A stretch of DNA of 64,000 nt, from contig JARZZO010000013.1 of NCBI GenBank assembly GCA_030544215.1, positions 47,201,196-47,265,195 of the forward strand. Reading direction: 5' to 3'. The notes under the pieces were generated by a model. It had not been told where the DNA came from. It ran no database searches and was given only the letters and a program-made list of their open reading frames with translations. Of the stretch, positions 36,743-49,700 are shown in pieces; the stretch's first letter is position 1, and the number at the start of each line of letters is the position of its first letter. A program made the position numbers and the translations under genes. Source of the stretch: Zantedeschia hybrid cultivar (lineage: Eukaryota > Streptophyta > Magnoliopsida > Alismatales > Araceae).

Positions 36743-37364
36743 AAGAGTCTGGATCGTCTCAATATCAAGTTGGACTGGACTCCAGCAATAACCAGTCTCA
36801 AGACGTTATGTGTAAAATAGGTTCGTCGTTCGAGACGCATCCCATTGAACTTGTTAACTTTTTCCTTGTTCCCGATTAAGTTTCAAATACTACGTTGAAC
36901 ATTCAAATACTACTAAGAGCATAAAATTATAACCATAATTTAAAACACTCCAACATAATACAACACAGATCACTTAAATACTATCAAGAGCGTAAGATTA
37001 CAATCATAATTTAAAATACACCTCAACATAATACAACACAGATCACTTAAATACTACCAAGAGCACAAGACTACAATCATAATGCAAAATATACTCCAAT
37101 GTAATATTCATACAGTAATTTAGGTTGTATCCAAGTGCATATTGGGATGTATTTTAAATTATGATGGTAATTTTATATTCTTGAGAGTATTTAAGTGCTC
37201 TGCGTCGTATTTAAAATCTGTTGAATTGGGAACAAGGAAAAAGTTGTCAAGTTCGGTGAGATGCATTTCGAACGGCGAGCTTACTTTACACATGGTGTTT
37301 TGTGATTGATTTAAAAAACTGCTGGAATCCAATCCAACTTGATATTGAGACGAACCGGACTCTT
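36743..37364. mobile_element. Inverted-repeat element with internal tandem repeats
   Basis: The left end AAGAGTCTGGATCGTCTCAA is matched at the right end by the inverse of AAGAGTCCGGTTCGTCTCAA. The arms extend about 160-200 bases, including AACTTTTTCCTTGTTCCC and its complement near 37230. The middle (about 36905-37110) has a roughly 72-base tandem unit, CACTTAAATACTACCAAGAG followed by ...ACAATCATAAT, in about three copies. No target duplication could be fixed and no transposase is present. Confidence 0.65.
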
Positions 37365-38394
37365 AATAAAATCATACAACTAAGGTCGTCACAATTAGAT
37401 TACAGCTATGTTTAGCTTTATCATCATGAGTCCCTGTCATCAAGTCTTGTCGTTGTGCGATTAGCAAAAAATGTGTGGACTCATAAGCAAACTTGTAAAC
37501 CTGGTTTGAGCTGGAGACACGTTCTGCTCAACAATGGGGAGAGATAGTTTCTAAATAAATAAAGAAAAATTTCTATAAAATAGCAGGTCGTAGGTGGGTT
37601 TAAGAATTGTTGGGTGCATAAAAATACTCTTTCGTGCAGTACCTGTGTTTTATGAGATTTCTTTTATGGTCATAATTTTGAATTCAAAATATTCGTTCGA
37701 ATAAAGTGAAAAAAATCATCGGTATGAGTACATGTCGCCGTGCAGATTTATCTTTAAATCAAAGGAATAGTAAGTGAATTAAGATTGATCAGTAACGAGC
37801 AGAATGCTTGAGTTTGTTTTCAGCTTGTTTAGTTAAACGAGTTGAATTCGGGGTTTGAGCAAGGTTCGTCTGATTAGGCAAGCAAAATTCAAACTTCAAA
37901 ATAAACAACAACATAATATGTTTATAATTTTTATTTTTAAATTTACTTGTTTATGATCATTTCTTTTTTTGGAAACTATTTTACACTAAAAAATGCTTTC
38001 CTTTAACTTTTTATCTTAATTTCTAAAAGTGCCATATATAAAACTTTGACACTTTTGATTAAAAAAATCATATTTTTTACAAATACCACGATCCACCTCC
38101 TCCTTGTTTGGCAAAACTCCGTGAAAATAGAGAGGAAGGGAAGGATAACAAAAAGAAAGTAGGAAATTAAAAAGAAGGATGGGTTACAAAAAGGGAGAGT
38201 CAGTACTTCGAAAATAAAATAAGAGAGGACCCTTTTCTTTTCTTTTTCTTAGAAGAGATTTATACGTGAGAAGACCTCTTTCTAAAATTTGAGAGAAATC
38301 TTACCAAACAAATCCCATGTCCTGTTTTTCTCTTTAAATTAAATTCGAGAGCAAAAAACTTATAAAATATATAACCAAACATCTTATTAAAAGG
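37365..38394. other. Intergenic, no gene seen
   Basis: AT-rich; nothing recognised. Confidence 0.4.
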
Positions 38395-38673
38395 TAGGGA
38401 TGCAAACGGTAATAGGTAATCTGATTATTCGACTGACCATTAATTTATAGGTCAGTTAGCAGATAATCTTTTTAAATCGGCATGTATAACGGATAATGTA
38501 GCGGACCCAATCTTTTTACGACTAAATATATACATACGGGGAAGATCCGATCATCTGACCAATTATTACTTTATAGGACAATTAATAGATAGTCCTTTTA
38601 AATTGATAACATAACTGATAAGATCATGAATCTACCTTTTATCCCTGTCAAATCTAATATGTTTTCATCCCTA
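38395..38673. mobile_element. hAT-like MITE, 279 bp
   Basis: Left end TAGGGATGCAAAC, right end GTTTTCATCCCTA, flanked by TTAAAAGG (38387-38394) and TTAAGAAG (38674-38681), 6 of 8 matching. The interior has two diverged direct copies of an ATTAxTxTATAGGxCAxTTA segment and encodes nothing. Confidence 0.7.
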
Positions 38674-38681
38674 TTAAGAAG

Positions 38682-40773
38682 TCAGAGTAGAACCGAACCA
38701 GAGTCCTCTTGGGACTGGACCTCAAACGCTTTGTTTGGGCTCGAACCCCTTTAAATCTGGAGGCACTGTGTTCTCTATTGAGTTGCCGAGCTTTGCCTCC
38801 CTCGCAAGGAATCTCTTCAACGTCCGGACAAATGTAGGTGAGGTGATGTACTTGACTCTTTGGATGCAGCGGACGTCATTCTTACCATCTTTAAGATTCT
38901 TCACTCTTGTATTCTCTCAATGGCAATATCTTATCCTATTGATATCACGAATTATGTTACAAAGATCTTATGTCCCTTAATATAATGTACTAAGAAGAGA
39001 AGTAATTACTGTATAATTTGTATTGTTTTTTTAAATATTATAATATAACTTTCGTTCAAAGAATAAAACGGATGACGCATGCCAATTAAAGTGTACAAAC
39101 ATGACCTCCTCCGATATCTAGAAGGCATTACAGTAAATATTTCTTGCATTAAGAAAGTATCTTAACGAACCAAAAGCATCATCTTCCTCCCCAATGAATG
39201 TGACTTCTATGAGCGGTCCTTACAAGTTTTTTCTGAATACCAATATATCAAATATTAAAATAAACAGATACATAAAATACCAAACATGGTGCCGTATTTA
39301 AAATTTTCATATTTTAAAGAGATTTTTATCTTTTAACTCTTATAAACTTTTCATATTACAAATAAATCTTATTAACCTAATTATTTACAAATAAACCTTC
39401 ACAATCTATGGCGAATCCACGAAAGACCCCTAAAACTTACAAAGAAGTCCATGAGAATGTTATAATAAGCTTCTAAAAGGATTTATTTATAAAAAAGTTG
39501 TGATTGTGAAAACTTATTTGAAAATAGTTAGATTAGGAAGACTGTTTTGTAATATTAAAAGTTTGTAAGCGCTAAAAAGTTAATTATGATAATAAAAGAG
39601 TATTATTAACATTTTAAAGACGTGCTGACTGGACTTGGGCTAGCGTCCAGGAAAGCATAACCTGTCGCTGCCACGTGGCTTTCGAGGGCATTTCCGTCAC
39701 ACGACCGTGGTTCCGGCTAGTGCACGTCGCCACCTATCCCGGGCACCAACAGTTTGAAGTCAACCGTTGTCGGGAGTGGAGAAAATCACGTGACAACGCG
39801 CGTGATCAACGCCTCCTAATGAGGATGTAAAAGGATACTCATCAAGCCGAATAATAGCTCTATTGTTGTCCTTATTCTTACATATCTTTATCCTTTAAAT
39901 TATCAAAAGTAGACATATAAAAATTAAAATTTTCAGCAATATTAGATCCTTACGTTTCTTTTAGTGTTATAGTATGTATAAGTTCTTTCTCGCAGTAATT
40001 CTTATTTTTTTTACTTATAAAATGTTTGGCATGTGCGAAAATGAGCATTTCTATTCTTTAGGGAATGAAAGGGGGTTAAAAGAATAATGTGGTTAATGAG
40101 AATGCGATTAATAAGATACGTGATAGGAACTTCATTCATGAATTTAAAAAAAATGAGTGTTGTAAATAATCTACGATCAACAATTAAGGCGAATAAAAGA
40201 AAAGCAGACAGCAAATAATCGAATTGTATATATAATTTTCTTATCCTTATTGTCTAGTATTATAGTCTATGCAATTAAAAACAAACTGCATACAGTAGAC
40301 ACTTCTAATAGTCTCATTTTTGTTTAGAAAATATCTCAAAAAAATTGAAAAAGGCCTCTGAACATTTTGAAAATACTTTATAAGAAAGAATCTTTTATCG
40401 ATAAAGGTGAGATTATGAGAAAATTTTACTAAATAAATAAATCACACGAAGTTTTCCCTAAATTAAGCAGATAACTATTCACGAAGCTGTATCCTTTTAT
40501 CACCCTTTGAGCTGCCGTTTACATCGCGTATGCTGCTCGCCGTCGCCCTAAAGCGTGCCACGTACCCCAACCTCGAAGGGTGGAACTGGAACACAGCTCT
40601 CACACAAATATTCCCAAAATGCCCCCGCGGACCTTGTGCGTCACGCGGCAGTTGGGGATGACCTCGTGACGAGGAACTGGCCCAGGCGCTCGCTGTCGCG
40701 CCCAACTCGTGTGGCCACTACACGGGAAGCTTCCATCACCTGCGCCACCACGAAGAAGGAGAAGAACGCAAGT
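38682..40773. other. Upstream region of the arabinosyltransferase gene
   Basis: Mostly AT-rich with no recognised gene. It becomes GC-rich from about 40500 toward the gene start. A G-box-bearing GC-rich island is listed separately. Confidence 0.4.
39670..39793. promoter_or_regulatory. GC-rich island with two G-boxes
   Basis: GCCACGTGGC (39670-39679) and TCACGTGA (39786-39793) both contain the palindromic CACGTG core bound by bZIP and bHLH factors, about 1.1 kb upstream of the arabinosyltransferase start. The surrounding 150 bases are GC-rich in an otherwise AT-rich region. A regulatory role is inferred from the motifs alone. Confidence 0.35.

Positions 40774-40804
<31 letters not shown>
40774..40804 (+). 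promoter_or_regulatory. (GA)n tract in the 5' leader of HPAT
   Basis: About 15 GA units end 30 bases upstream of the HPAT ATG. Plant GAGA-binding (BBR/BPC) factors bind such tracts. A similar tract directly abuts the UBC27-like start at 50653. Confidence 0.6.
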
Positions 40805-40807
<3 letters not shown>

Positions 40808-40834
40808 GTTTGGTCGGAGGAGGAGGAGGAGGAG

Positions 40835-43800
40835 ATGATCGGGGGGAGGAAGGCGAGCGGGGGGGCGAAGGGGGGCGCCCCGTTCTTTCTCCTGCTTCTA
40901 CTTGCCCTAGGGTTCGCCCTCGCCACCTACAACCTCGTCGCCGCTGGCATCCGCAACCAGAGGGCCGCCCCCGACGCGGATAGGGGCCCCGCCGGCGGGG
41001 ACCCCGTCGTGAGGATGCCTGAGGAGCTGAAGCAGTCGGCCTCCACGGGGAAGCCCTTCCACGTCGCGCTTACCGCCACCGACGCGCCCTACAGCAAGTG
41101 GCAGTGCCGGATCATGTACTACTGGTACAAGCAGGTCAAGGCCATGTCGGGCTCCGAGATGGGGGGATTCACCAGGATCCTCCACTCCGGCAGCAGCGAC
41201 GAGCTCATGGACGAGATCCCCACCATGGTCGTCGACCCCCTCCCCTCCGGCCTGGATCGGGTTAGAATTTTACCCCTCTCTTGCTCGCACAAGCTTCTTT
41301 ACAGGAGTTCGTGTTGTTTGGATCGGGTTCTCGTTTCCGATTCTTACTGGTGTTCTCTCGTGTCCGATGCAGGGCTACATTGTGCTCAACAGGCCTTGGG
41401 CGTTCGTGCAGTGGCTGGAGAAGGCGAATATTGAGGAAGAGTGAGCGCTTGGGATCTTATATTCGTCCCCTTTTCGTTTCCTTGAAGAGGCTGTGTGGAT
41501 TGATTGGGTAATATTTGAACGCTTTGGACAAATGAAATCTGCAGGTATATCTTGATGGCGGAACCGGATCACATATTTGTGAATCCTCTGCCGAATCTGG
41601 CGCGCGGGAGCTACCCAGCGGGGTTCCCCTTCTTCTATATTAAGCCCACCGAGCATGAGAAGTTAATCCGGAAGTTCTACCCGGAGGAGAAGGGCCCTGT
41701 GACGGATATCGACCCCATTGGCAACTCTCCTGTGATCATTCAGAAGGTGAGATTTTTCACCACTGGTGGTTTCGGAGGACTAAACTAGTTAGTTAATTTT
41801 GATATTTTGTGGTACGGAAGGATTGGGCATGTTTATTTACTTGTCCAAGGGTAAACATCTGGATGAGACAGTAGCTTCATCAGTTATTGGTATATTAATG
41901 AAAATTTTCTTACATTGATCATCTTTTCTCCAGGCGCAGTTGGAGAAAATTGCCCCCACCTGGATGAATGTCTCATTAAAAATGAAAGATGATCCAGAGA
42001 CTGATAAGGCCTTCGGATGGGTCCTAGAAATGTAAGAGCTACAACACTCTCTGTATCCATCCCTTTGCTTTATCCATTTAGTTTGTGGTTGCTTCGACCT
42101 TGTTTTTTATTGTCTTATTGAGCATTTATTTTCTTTCTCCCCCATTGCATGGAGATAGGTATGCATATGCTGTTGCAAGTGCATTGCATGGTGTGCAACA
42201 CATTCTGCGAAAGGATTTTATGATTCAGGTCTGCTTGTCTAGTTTAAGAGTAACTTTCCATGTGTGCAAATGTGTGCAGATTACATTGCTAAACCTTTCC
42301 TCATGTATTGATGGTAAAATTTGATTTTCAGCCACCTTGGGATCACGATGTTGGAAAAACTTTTATCATCCATTACACATATGGATGTGACTATAGTATG
42401 AAGGTATCTGTATTTTCCTTCTTGTAATCCAGCAATCTTTAGCATTTGATTATTGTTTTCCATGAATTCTGCCTTTTAACATTGCCACTTGTTTGGGATC
42501 TGCTCAGGGCGAGCTAACTTATGGAAAGATTGGGGAATGGCGATTTGACAAAAGGTCATACCTCCGTGGTCCTCCACCGAAAAACCTTTCTTTACCCCCA
42601 CCTGGAGTTCCAGAAAGTGTGGTACGTTGATGCTTGCTTTGATGCATTCTCTAACTGTGTGCATGTTTACAGCATTGGTATGTTCATAACTTGAGTAACC
42701 TGCCCAGACGGCTGGATTGTCACAATGGCCAAATGTTCTTAATCTGAATAGCCTGCCTACTAACCTGTAACTAGCATTGATGTTCTGACTTCTGATCATT
42801 TTCTATCCACAGGGTTTTACTCTGCACTTTGATAGTTCAATTGTGTTGTTAGGAAAATGTTCATGTTTATGAATATCTAATACTCAAATGATTGACTTGC
42901 GGGATATGATGCTGAACACATTTTCCTCTAACTGCTGTGAGAACCTTGAAATGCAGTGTCATCTTTTCCTGTTCACTACTTCACTGTTATCTCATGCACT
43001 TTTCTTTTTTTCCCTTGTTCTTGCTTTTTGTTGATTCAAATGGCACGTGCCAGCTGAAGGTTTCATTCTCACAGTATAATGAATAGGCAACTGGAAAAGA
43101 GTAAGGTGGCGACATAATTACAGATTTGTTTCACAAAGACTGTTGCCTAATAATAGTGCTGATTACGTGTGCTTGGATAAGTTTATAAAAGCAATGGTGA
43201 GGACAATGATGATGGGAAACACTAACATGGGACACTTCCATCTTCGTTTATTGCACATGCATATACCTTTGGCAATTGACATGCAGGTACATGCATGTGC
43301 AATTAATGATGTATTTGCATAATGGCTCCATTTGGTTGCATCATGCATTCACTGGTCACCATATTGGATACATACATAATTGAATTGTGTGTAATTGAGG
43401 TCAATGTACAGTTGTTTTACATGTGATAAATTCATCTATATTATCCTAGTATGAGAATAGTTTCTAGTCCGTATGGAACTTGTACTGAAATGAAGGTTTA
43501 GAGAGTAGTATCTAATGTAATGTGGGAAGGATCCAGTACAGGTGCTGCTCTAGGACTAAAGGATTCAGGTAAGGTAGATATTTGTTGCACAAGCACATTC
43601 CTTGAGCATGTATAGTCTGTAAGTTATTCTTACAAACCTCAAATTCTTTCATGCAGAATTTTTACTACTAACTTTTGGGTATCAAAGAGGTGTATTTTAC
43701 GTGCGTGCATTTTCTTAAAGTCTTGGATCAGCCTGAAAGTTATAGCAGATATCATTTAAATGAAGTCTGGTTTTGGTACTCAATTTTGGAATTTTCTTTC

Positions 43801-46727
43801 CTTGGCGGTTTAAGTTGTTTAAGAAGAGAATCGAGTGTCTGGGCATATTGTATGCTTAGGGCTTTGTCACCCACCTCCTGATAGGAGTAGATGGAAAGAG
43901 GTGACGTGGGTGTAAAGAAGAAAGCAAGGGAAATTAAATGTGATCATTGCATATTACTGTTCATGTCCCATCTCCTTCATGTTTTCCCCTCCTCACCTCA
44001 CGTCCCCCCTTTCCTCGCCCTTCTGTTGTGGGTGTTGTTGTTGGCTTCAGATAAAGAGGCAACACAAATGTTTAACTAAAAAGAAAACGATGAGTGTTGG
44101 TCATGCATCAATCATAAAATGTGTTTCCGCCACTTTGACGATGATATCACAGACTTCTTGTGTAGTTGTTCTCTCACAATTTGACCATATATTCAGAAGG
44201 AGTTTGGTTCTTCTGAGTACGGAGTTGGACCGAACTCCATCAGCACTGAGAGGAACATTTAAAAAAAAAAAAAACCCTCATGCACAAATTTTTTGGTTCC
44301 CCATCAAGGTTTTTTTGGGCAAATATGGGAGTGCTCTCAGTACTGATGGAGTTCAGTCCAACTCTGTAGTGAGAGGAACCAAATTCAGAAGATGCTGAAA
44401 GAGAATTTCAGTCCTTTGCAGTCTTTTGATAATGATCCTGCATGGGTGGTTTTATCATCTGATGCTCTCGCTATGCTCCCTAATGATGCAAATTCAGTTT
44501 TCTGCATTTATTTCTTTTACACTTCATAAGGATGCTGCATTCAGCAGGCTTTAATTGAGCTGTTAATTTTTTTTTGATCAAGGTTATAGACTCCTCTTTA
44601 TTGTAGTGGGTTTTCATCCCAAACCTTGAATACGTTTCTTGCAGAAAGCTTCCATCTTTCGTAAGCCTGGGTTGGAAAGCACACACGTTCCTTTTTCCAA
44701 TCTGACATTCACTTTTCCAGTTGAAGAAGTGTTTTCTCTTGAGATTCCCTATAATGAGGTCTTTAGTTAACTTTTTTTTGCATCATGGGTGTGACTGACA
44801 TCTGCAGTGCAACTCACAATTTGTGTATGGAAACCTGACAGTAAAGTCAATATTTATGTCCAGAAGGTAAGCTTTATATTCTTTGATGTGAGTCAACACA
44901 AATCAGCTAGACACTTTAGAAGAGCTTGCTGATTTGATCTGACTCACACAAGTGTATATGTGATGGCATGGCCAACTCAGTCTTTCAAGATCCCAATGCG
45001 AGTTTGGATACAGAATTGGCCACCCTTGCATGCACCCCAGGGGACTAGGGGGGAAAAAAAAGAAGAAGGGGGGGGGGGGGGGGGGGAGAAGAGTTGACTT
45101 TTCTCTCCTAGGATCATGGGAGATGTAACTTTCCAAAAAAAGGGAAACCTGCATGTAGAGTTTTATAGTTGACGATTGTGGGGAGGACATAGGACCAAGG
45201 GTTGAGAATTGTGTGGTTTTGGTGTTCAAGATTTGTGGTCGACAATTAATGGCAGCACCCATCTTATAACCTCTTCCTTAATACGGGATATGCTTATGTT
45301 CTATTGCTGCATCAATGCTATAGTGGCCGCATTCTGCAAGTCTTGATCAGTAGAATAAACTTTGGAAGAAATTCTCTCAGCCATCCTGTGTATTTTCAAT
45401 TGTGTATAAACCATTGTTAGGATGAAAGTTGCAGATTTATCGCCCTTGCATTTGAATATCCTCATATATCATTAAGAATGCCAGTGATACAGAAAGACCA
45501 CTTGGCCCATTAGAAAATTGTGTTTATCATGAATATTTTGAAGCCAGTGTTCAATATTGGTTGTTTGCCAGGCCGATAGATCCCGTTTCTGATTTTTATC
45601 TCTAGCGGATTGCATGGGTGGTATGCAGAATCAGTCAATTCCGATCCACTGGTTTGGAATTGAATTTGTAGTTAAAACTGTTTGAATATACTGAAGAAAA
45701 CCTGAAAGCACCTTGAGTTTTTCCTTTCTGAGGGATATCATGTCATGAAGTAGTGATCCAGGCATGTCATCATCTGGTTGATATTGATGATTGTACAAGG
45801 TTATGGCCATAGTATGTTTGTGAAAGTCTTGGTGCTTTGGAGTCTGAATCCTAGCTGGAAATATTGCCTGGGGGGATTTTAGAATTTCGTTTACCATTTC
45901 TTGGAAAACAAAAAATTTGAAGTGATAAGCAAGCCAGACCCCCCTCCCTCTTTCCCCGCCCCCCACAACAAAAAAAGGGAAATCCCATAATAGTATTCGA
46001 TTATGCTGTTGGGGTTAAAACTGAATTGCCTCACATATTAACTATCTATTGCACTTGAGGTGTGGAAGATGATGAAGCAAAATGGTAGAACAGGACGTGT
46101 GGACTGTGGAGACATCTCCAGGTCATTGGGAAAAGGCATAGATGGTGGTGTAAATTTGTACATTGGCAACGTTGCAACAGCTTTTGACTTTAACTGTTTG
46201 GCTTCAGAAGAAAATTTGTAATATCGGAGGGTAATGTGGGACATGAAATATTAATCGCAGCCTAATTCGTACATGCAATGGGGTGGAGATGTAACTTTCT
46301 TCTTGTTGAACATCTTGCACTTGAGGATGCTTCTTTCTTCAAGGGTCCAGATCTCCTGTGTGACATTGTCTTTCTTGATATCATTCATTTTACTCGAGGA
46401 AAACCTTTGAAATCTGTTGACATGTTGTCATGTTTTCCTCTGTTTCCGTTCCTGTTTTGCAAGAACATTGATATTTGCATAAGAGTAGGAGCTTCGGGCA
46501 TGGCATTGGCTGCATCTCTAGTCATGTCTTTTCATGGGCTGTATGCTTAGATTTTCACTAGTCTGCTCGTCCATATATCTATGAGTGCGTTGTTGGACTG
46601 TCGGAACAATGGAGATAACTACTGGACTTTAATGTAGTCTTCTGATATAATCTCCATACAGGTCACACTCGTGAAGAGGGTGAACGAGGCTACTGCTAAC
46701 ATTCCGGGATGGGAAAAAGCAAGATGA
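40835..46727 (+). CDS. HPAT: Hydroxyproline O-arabinosyltransferase (HPAT/RDN1 family), complete gene
   Basis: The exons are 40835-41260, 41373-41440, 41545-41746, 41934-42031, 42159-42228, 42332-42403, 42508-42621 and 46662-46727. All have GT-AG borders, and the phases join to 371 residues ending EKAR before TGA. HPATs are Golgi type II membrane enzymes that add the first L-arabinose to hydroxyproline in extensins and CLE-type peptides. A membrane anchor is visible at residues about 15-35 (FFLLLLLALGFALATYNLVA), followed by a short stem. The catalytic region starts FHVALTATDAPYSKWQCRIM and contains GFTRILHSG, VDPLPSGLDRGYIVLNRPWA, MAEPDHIFVNPLPN (residues about 169-182), YPAGFPFFYI, KPTEHEKLIRKFYP and HYTYGCDYSMKGE. 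The C-terminus (VNEATANIPGWE) is on a separate last exon after a 4-kb intron. Exon 1 is strongly GC-rich, unlike the others. Which HPAT paralog it is cannot be told from sequence memory. Confidence 0.95.
44203..44383. mobile_element. Mutator-like MITE with about 50-bp inverted repeats
   Basis: Left end TTTGGTTCTTCTGAGTACGG and right end GTGAGAGGAACCAAA are inverted copies. The arms continue through GAGTTGGACCGAACTCCATC and its complement. The flanks share TTCAGAAG (44192-44199 and 44384-44391) with partial extension, consistent with a 9-11 base duplication. It lies in the last HPAT intron and is 181 bp long. Confidence 0.8.
45068..45086. repeat. Poly-G tract
   Basis: A run of about 19 G in the last HPAT intron; such runs are often miscounted in assemblies. 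Confidence 0.9.
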
Positions 46728-49700
46728 AGTTAGATGAAAGAAGACCCGCAAAAAGGGGATTTGACAATTGTTTAGTTCCATCAGACAGAATACTCAAGGC
46801 GAAACATATAGATACATTATAGATTCCTTTCAATTGGAGGACCACAGAAGGCGGGGAAAAGAGAGATTAGAGCTCTGGGCAACTAACTTATCGTGGCAAT
46901 TGCATTCCCATCCACTAATTCCCCACATTGCAAACCATCTATGACTCTTTCTGCACAGAGTTTTTTTTGGTTGATGAGAGTTGTAAAGAAACTTGTTGAA
47001 GCTTTGATACTTTTGGACCGCATAGTGTTTTTGCATGCCTTGCCCGAAGTGTATGAATAATGTATCTTTCCTCTGTTGATTTGGATTTTAGAGGGACTTC
47101 ATTTCTTGAAACTATGGACTGAAATTTGGTGGGAAAGAAGATTGTTGCCTTCTATTGCTCCCTTCTTCAGTTTGCCTTTTTTTTTTTTTTTTTTTTTTGT
47201 CTCTGTTTTGTGTTATTCTCATCTTTGTCAAATTGTAATGTAGCATCCAGACCACCCGGGTTAGAGTGCATAGTGATGAAGGCATAAACGGGGCAGCTCT
47301 CAGGTACCCTTCTTTCCGTATGGCTGGTCGGACATCCCCATCATCGGGAGGAGGTTACTTCACAAAAGCGAGTCACCTTACAGATGGGGAAGAGAGTTAT
47401 TCCTACCTTCGTCAGGGCAATATGATGTAGAATACCTTTGTTGGAGAGAGAGAGAGAGAGAGATGGTCATGTGGGGGAGAGGGCATCGCTTGTCTGGTCT
47501 GTGAACCCATGCCGAGAGAGAGAGAGAGATTCCTGCTTTTTGTCCAAGCAATATGAGTAGAGGATGGTTCTGTTGGTGTTTCAGTGCCACAACTGATCTG
47601 GTTACAGGTAAAAAAATCTCTTAAACAAATGACAAAAGATAAGGAGGTCAAAATATGATTCTTAGGGTTTTATATTTTCCTCAATAATCTCTGCATTATT
47701 GAAAACAATTTTTTTTTCTTGGGGGGGAGGGGAGGGGGGGACCATACACGTGCGTCCGCCCTGATTGCTGGTGAGACGTCCCCACCGAGGAAGGTACCCC
47801 AGCAGAGTGGAAGACGTTACACGTGACAAACCATGGCTCGTCCTTGCACTTGCAGGAGAGTAGTATCATCCCGGCGTATTCTGCCTTCGTCCTTGCACTT
47901 GAGAATCTAACGTACGATGTCCTTATTGATGTCTGCTTATCATAGCAATTGGGCTACCCGTCACCATATTGTCTCGTGGGGCATCGTCTTTGGACTTTTC
48001 TTTCTTGATGAAGATCTTGAGATCAAAGGTGTGACTTTGATTCACAGGTTCATCGAGCTTTATGCCTGTTTCTTCTCCACAAACGAAGGATATATGGAGA
48101 GAATATTATTTCTTGTGATAGAATTTTTGAGATTAAAATGTCAGCTGAAAATGGTTGCCGCAGAAGAGTCGACATTTGAATTTTATGTTGTGCAGAAAGA
48201 TTTTCTACTAAAGAGAAAATTATTGAAGAATGTCCGAATGAGAAGTCTCTCTGCTCGAGGACCATGCATACTTTGCTAGCATGCCACTCCTTCAAGAAAA
48301 CAAGAAGGCCACTTGAGGAAGGTGCAATACCCTTTGGTTGTTTGAAATTGAACTTAGACATAAGTGAGTAATGTTGACCCACTTCCAGTAGTTTGGTTGT
48401 TTGAAATTTTTAAAAATGTTGGAACTTATCTCCTTGAAAGAGTCCAAAAAGAACCAAGGTGATTTCTTAAGAAAATTTTTGGAAGATACTTTCATGTAAT
48501 TCATCTCTCTATTTTTAATCTAAATATTACTTCTTTCTTAATACTTACATGTAACTAGACGATCAAAAGTGACTTTATGAAAGTCGAACCTCCTGAAAGT
48601 GAATTACAAATAATCAAACTGCTACACTTTGAACTCACTTACATGTAACTCACTTTCACGGACTCACCTCCAATGCAAGTGAACTACCTTCATTCAGCCA
48701 AAAGCACCTGTGTGCAAAAAGACTGAATTGCCACTGAAAATAAGTTATTAAGGATGTTGGGACGCTTCTCATTGAAGAATTATGTACATATTTGACTACT
48801 GTAAAAAAAAAAGATTGATATTTCAACTAATTTTAAATTAAAATTAATTAAAGGCTCATAGTTGTATCTTAGCTTGGCTTCCACATATTATTACTCCCAA
48901 CATCTTCAAAAAGGTTGCGAATATAATCCTTCTAGTAAAAAATTGTGAACTCTAACAGAATATGCCAAAAGATTTAGCATTTTTGTATATATTACCTCTA
49001 AATTCATCAAAATTGATAGAATCTTTTTTAACATATTCGGTTAGAGTCTATCATATGTTGATAAAAGTGTCTCTACCGTCTGTTGATAAAAGTGTATAAC
49101 CACAATCTTTTTAAATATATCAAGAGTATTTATAACGATATCTGAGAGTTAGGGGTAACGTATACGTACAAAAATCCTTATAAAAATTAACCACTCCCCT
49201 TCAAAAACTAACCTTGCTTCATGCTTATTTGTCAATTTTTTCTGCTGCCCGTCACTCCTACTCTACAAAAAGGACTTATTGTCACCTCTTCCCTACAGCC
49301 TACCCCTAATGTGCTACCAATATAATATGTTAACGTGTTAACACCCTATTCTTAATACGTTGATGTGTGTTACCATTCACACTGTTAATGCCTTTAACTG
49401 TTAATGTGTTAACATCCTTTTAGTATATAAATATCTTCACGACTAAGGTGCTATCTGTCAATATATTATTGGCACATATTGTCAATATTTTAACACATTG
49501 TTTACACCTTAACACTTTAACATATGAAGCTGTTAACCAATTGTGATTGCGGGTCTACAAAGAAAAATGAGGAGGTAAAATAGAATTGAAGAAAATCATT
49601 TATAATTATGAGGAGAAGTTAACGAGTGTAGGTCACTTGTAAGGTAGTAGTCTAAAGGTAAAACTGACAAAGATTAGTGAAAGATAAGCTAGTCTGATAT

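Noticed and set aside
47917..48279. 120-codon plus-strand frame
   Set aside because: Composition typical of random AT-rich DNA, no domain, and a competing open frame on the other strand.
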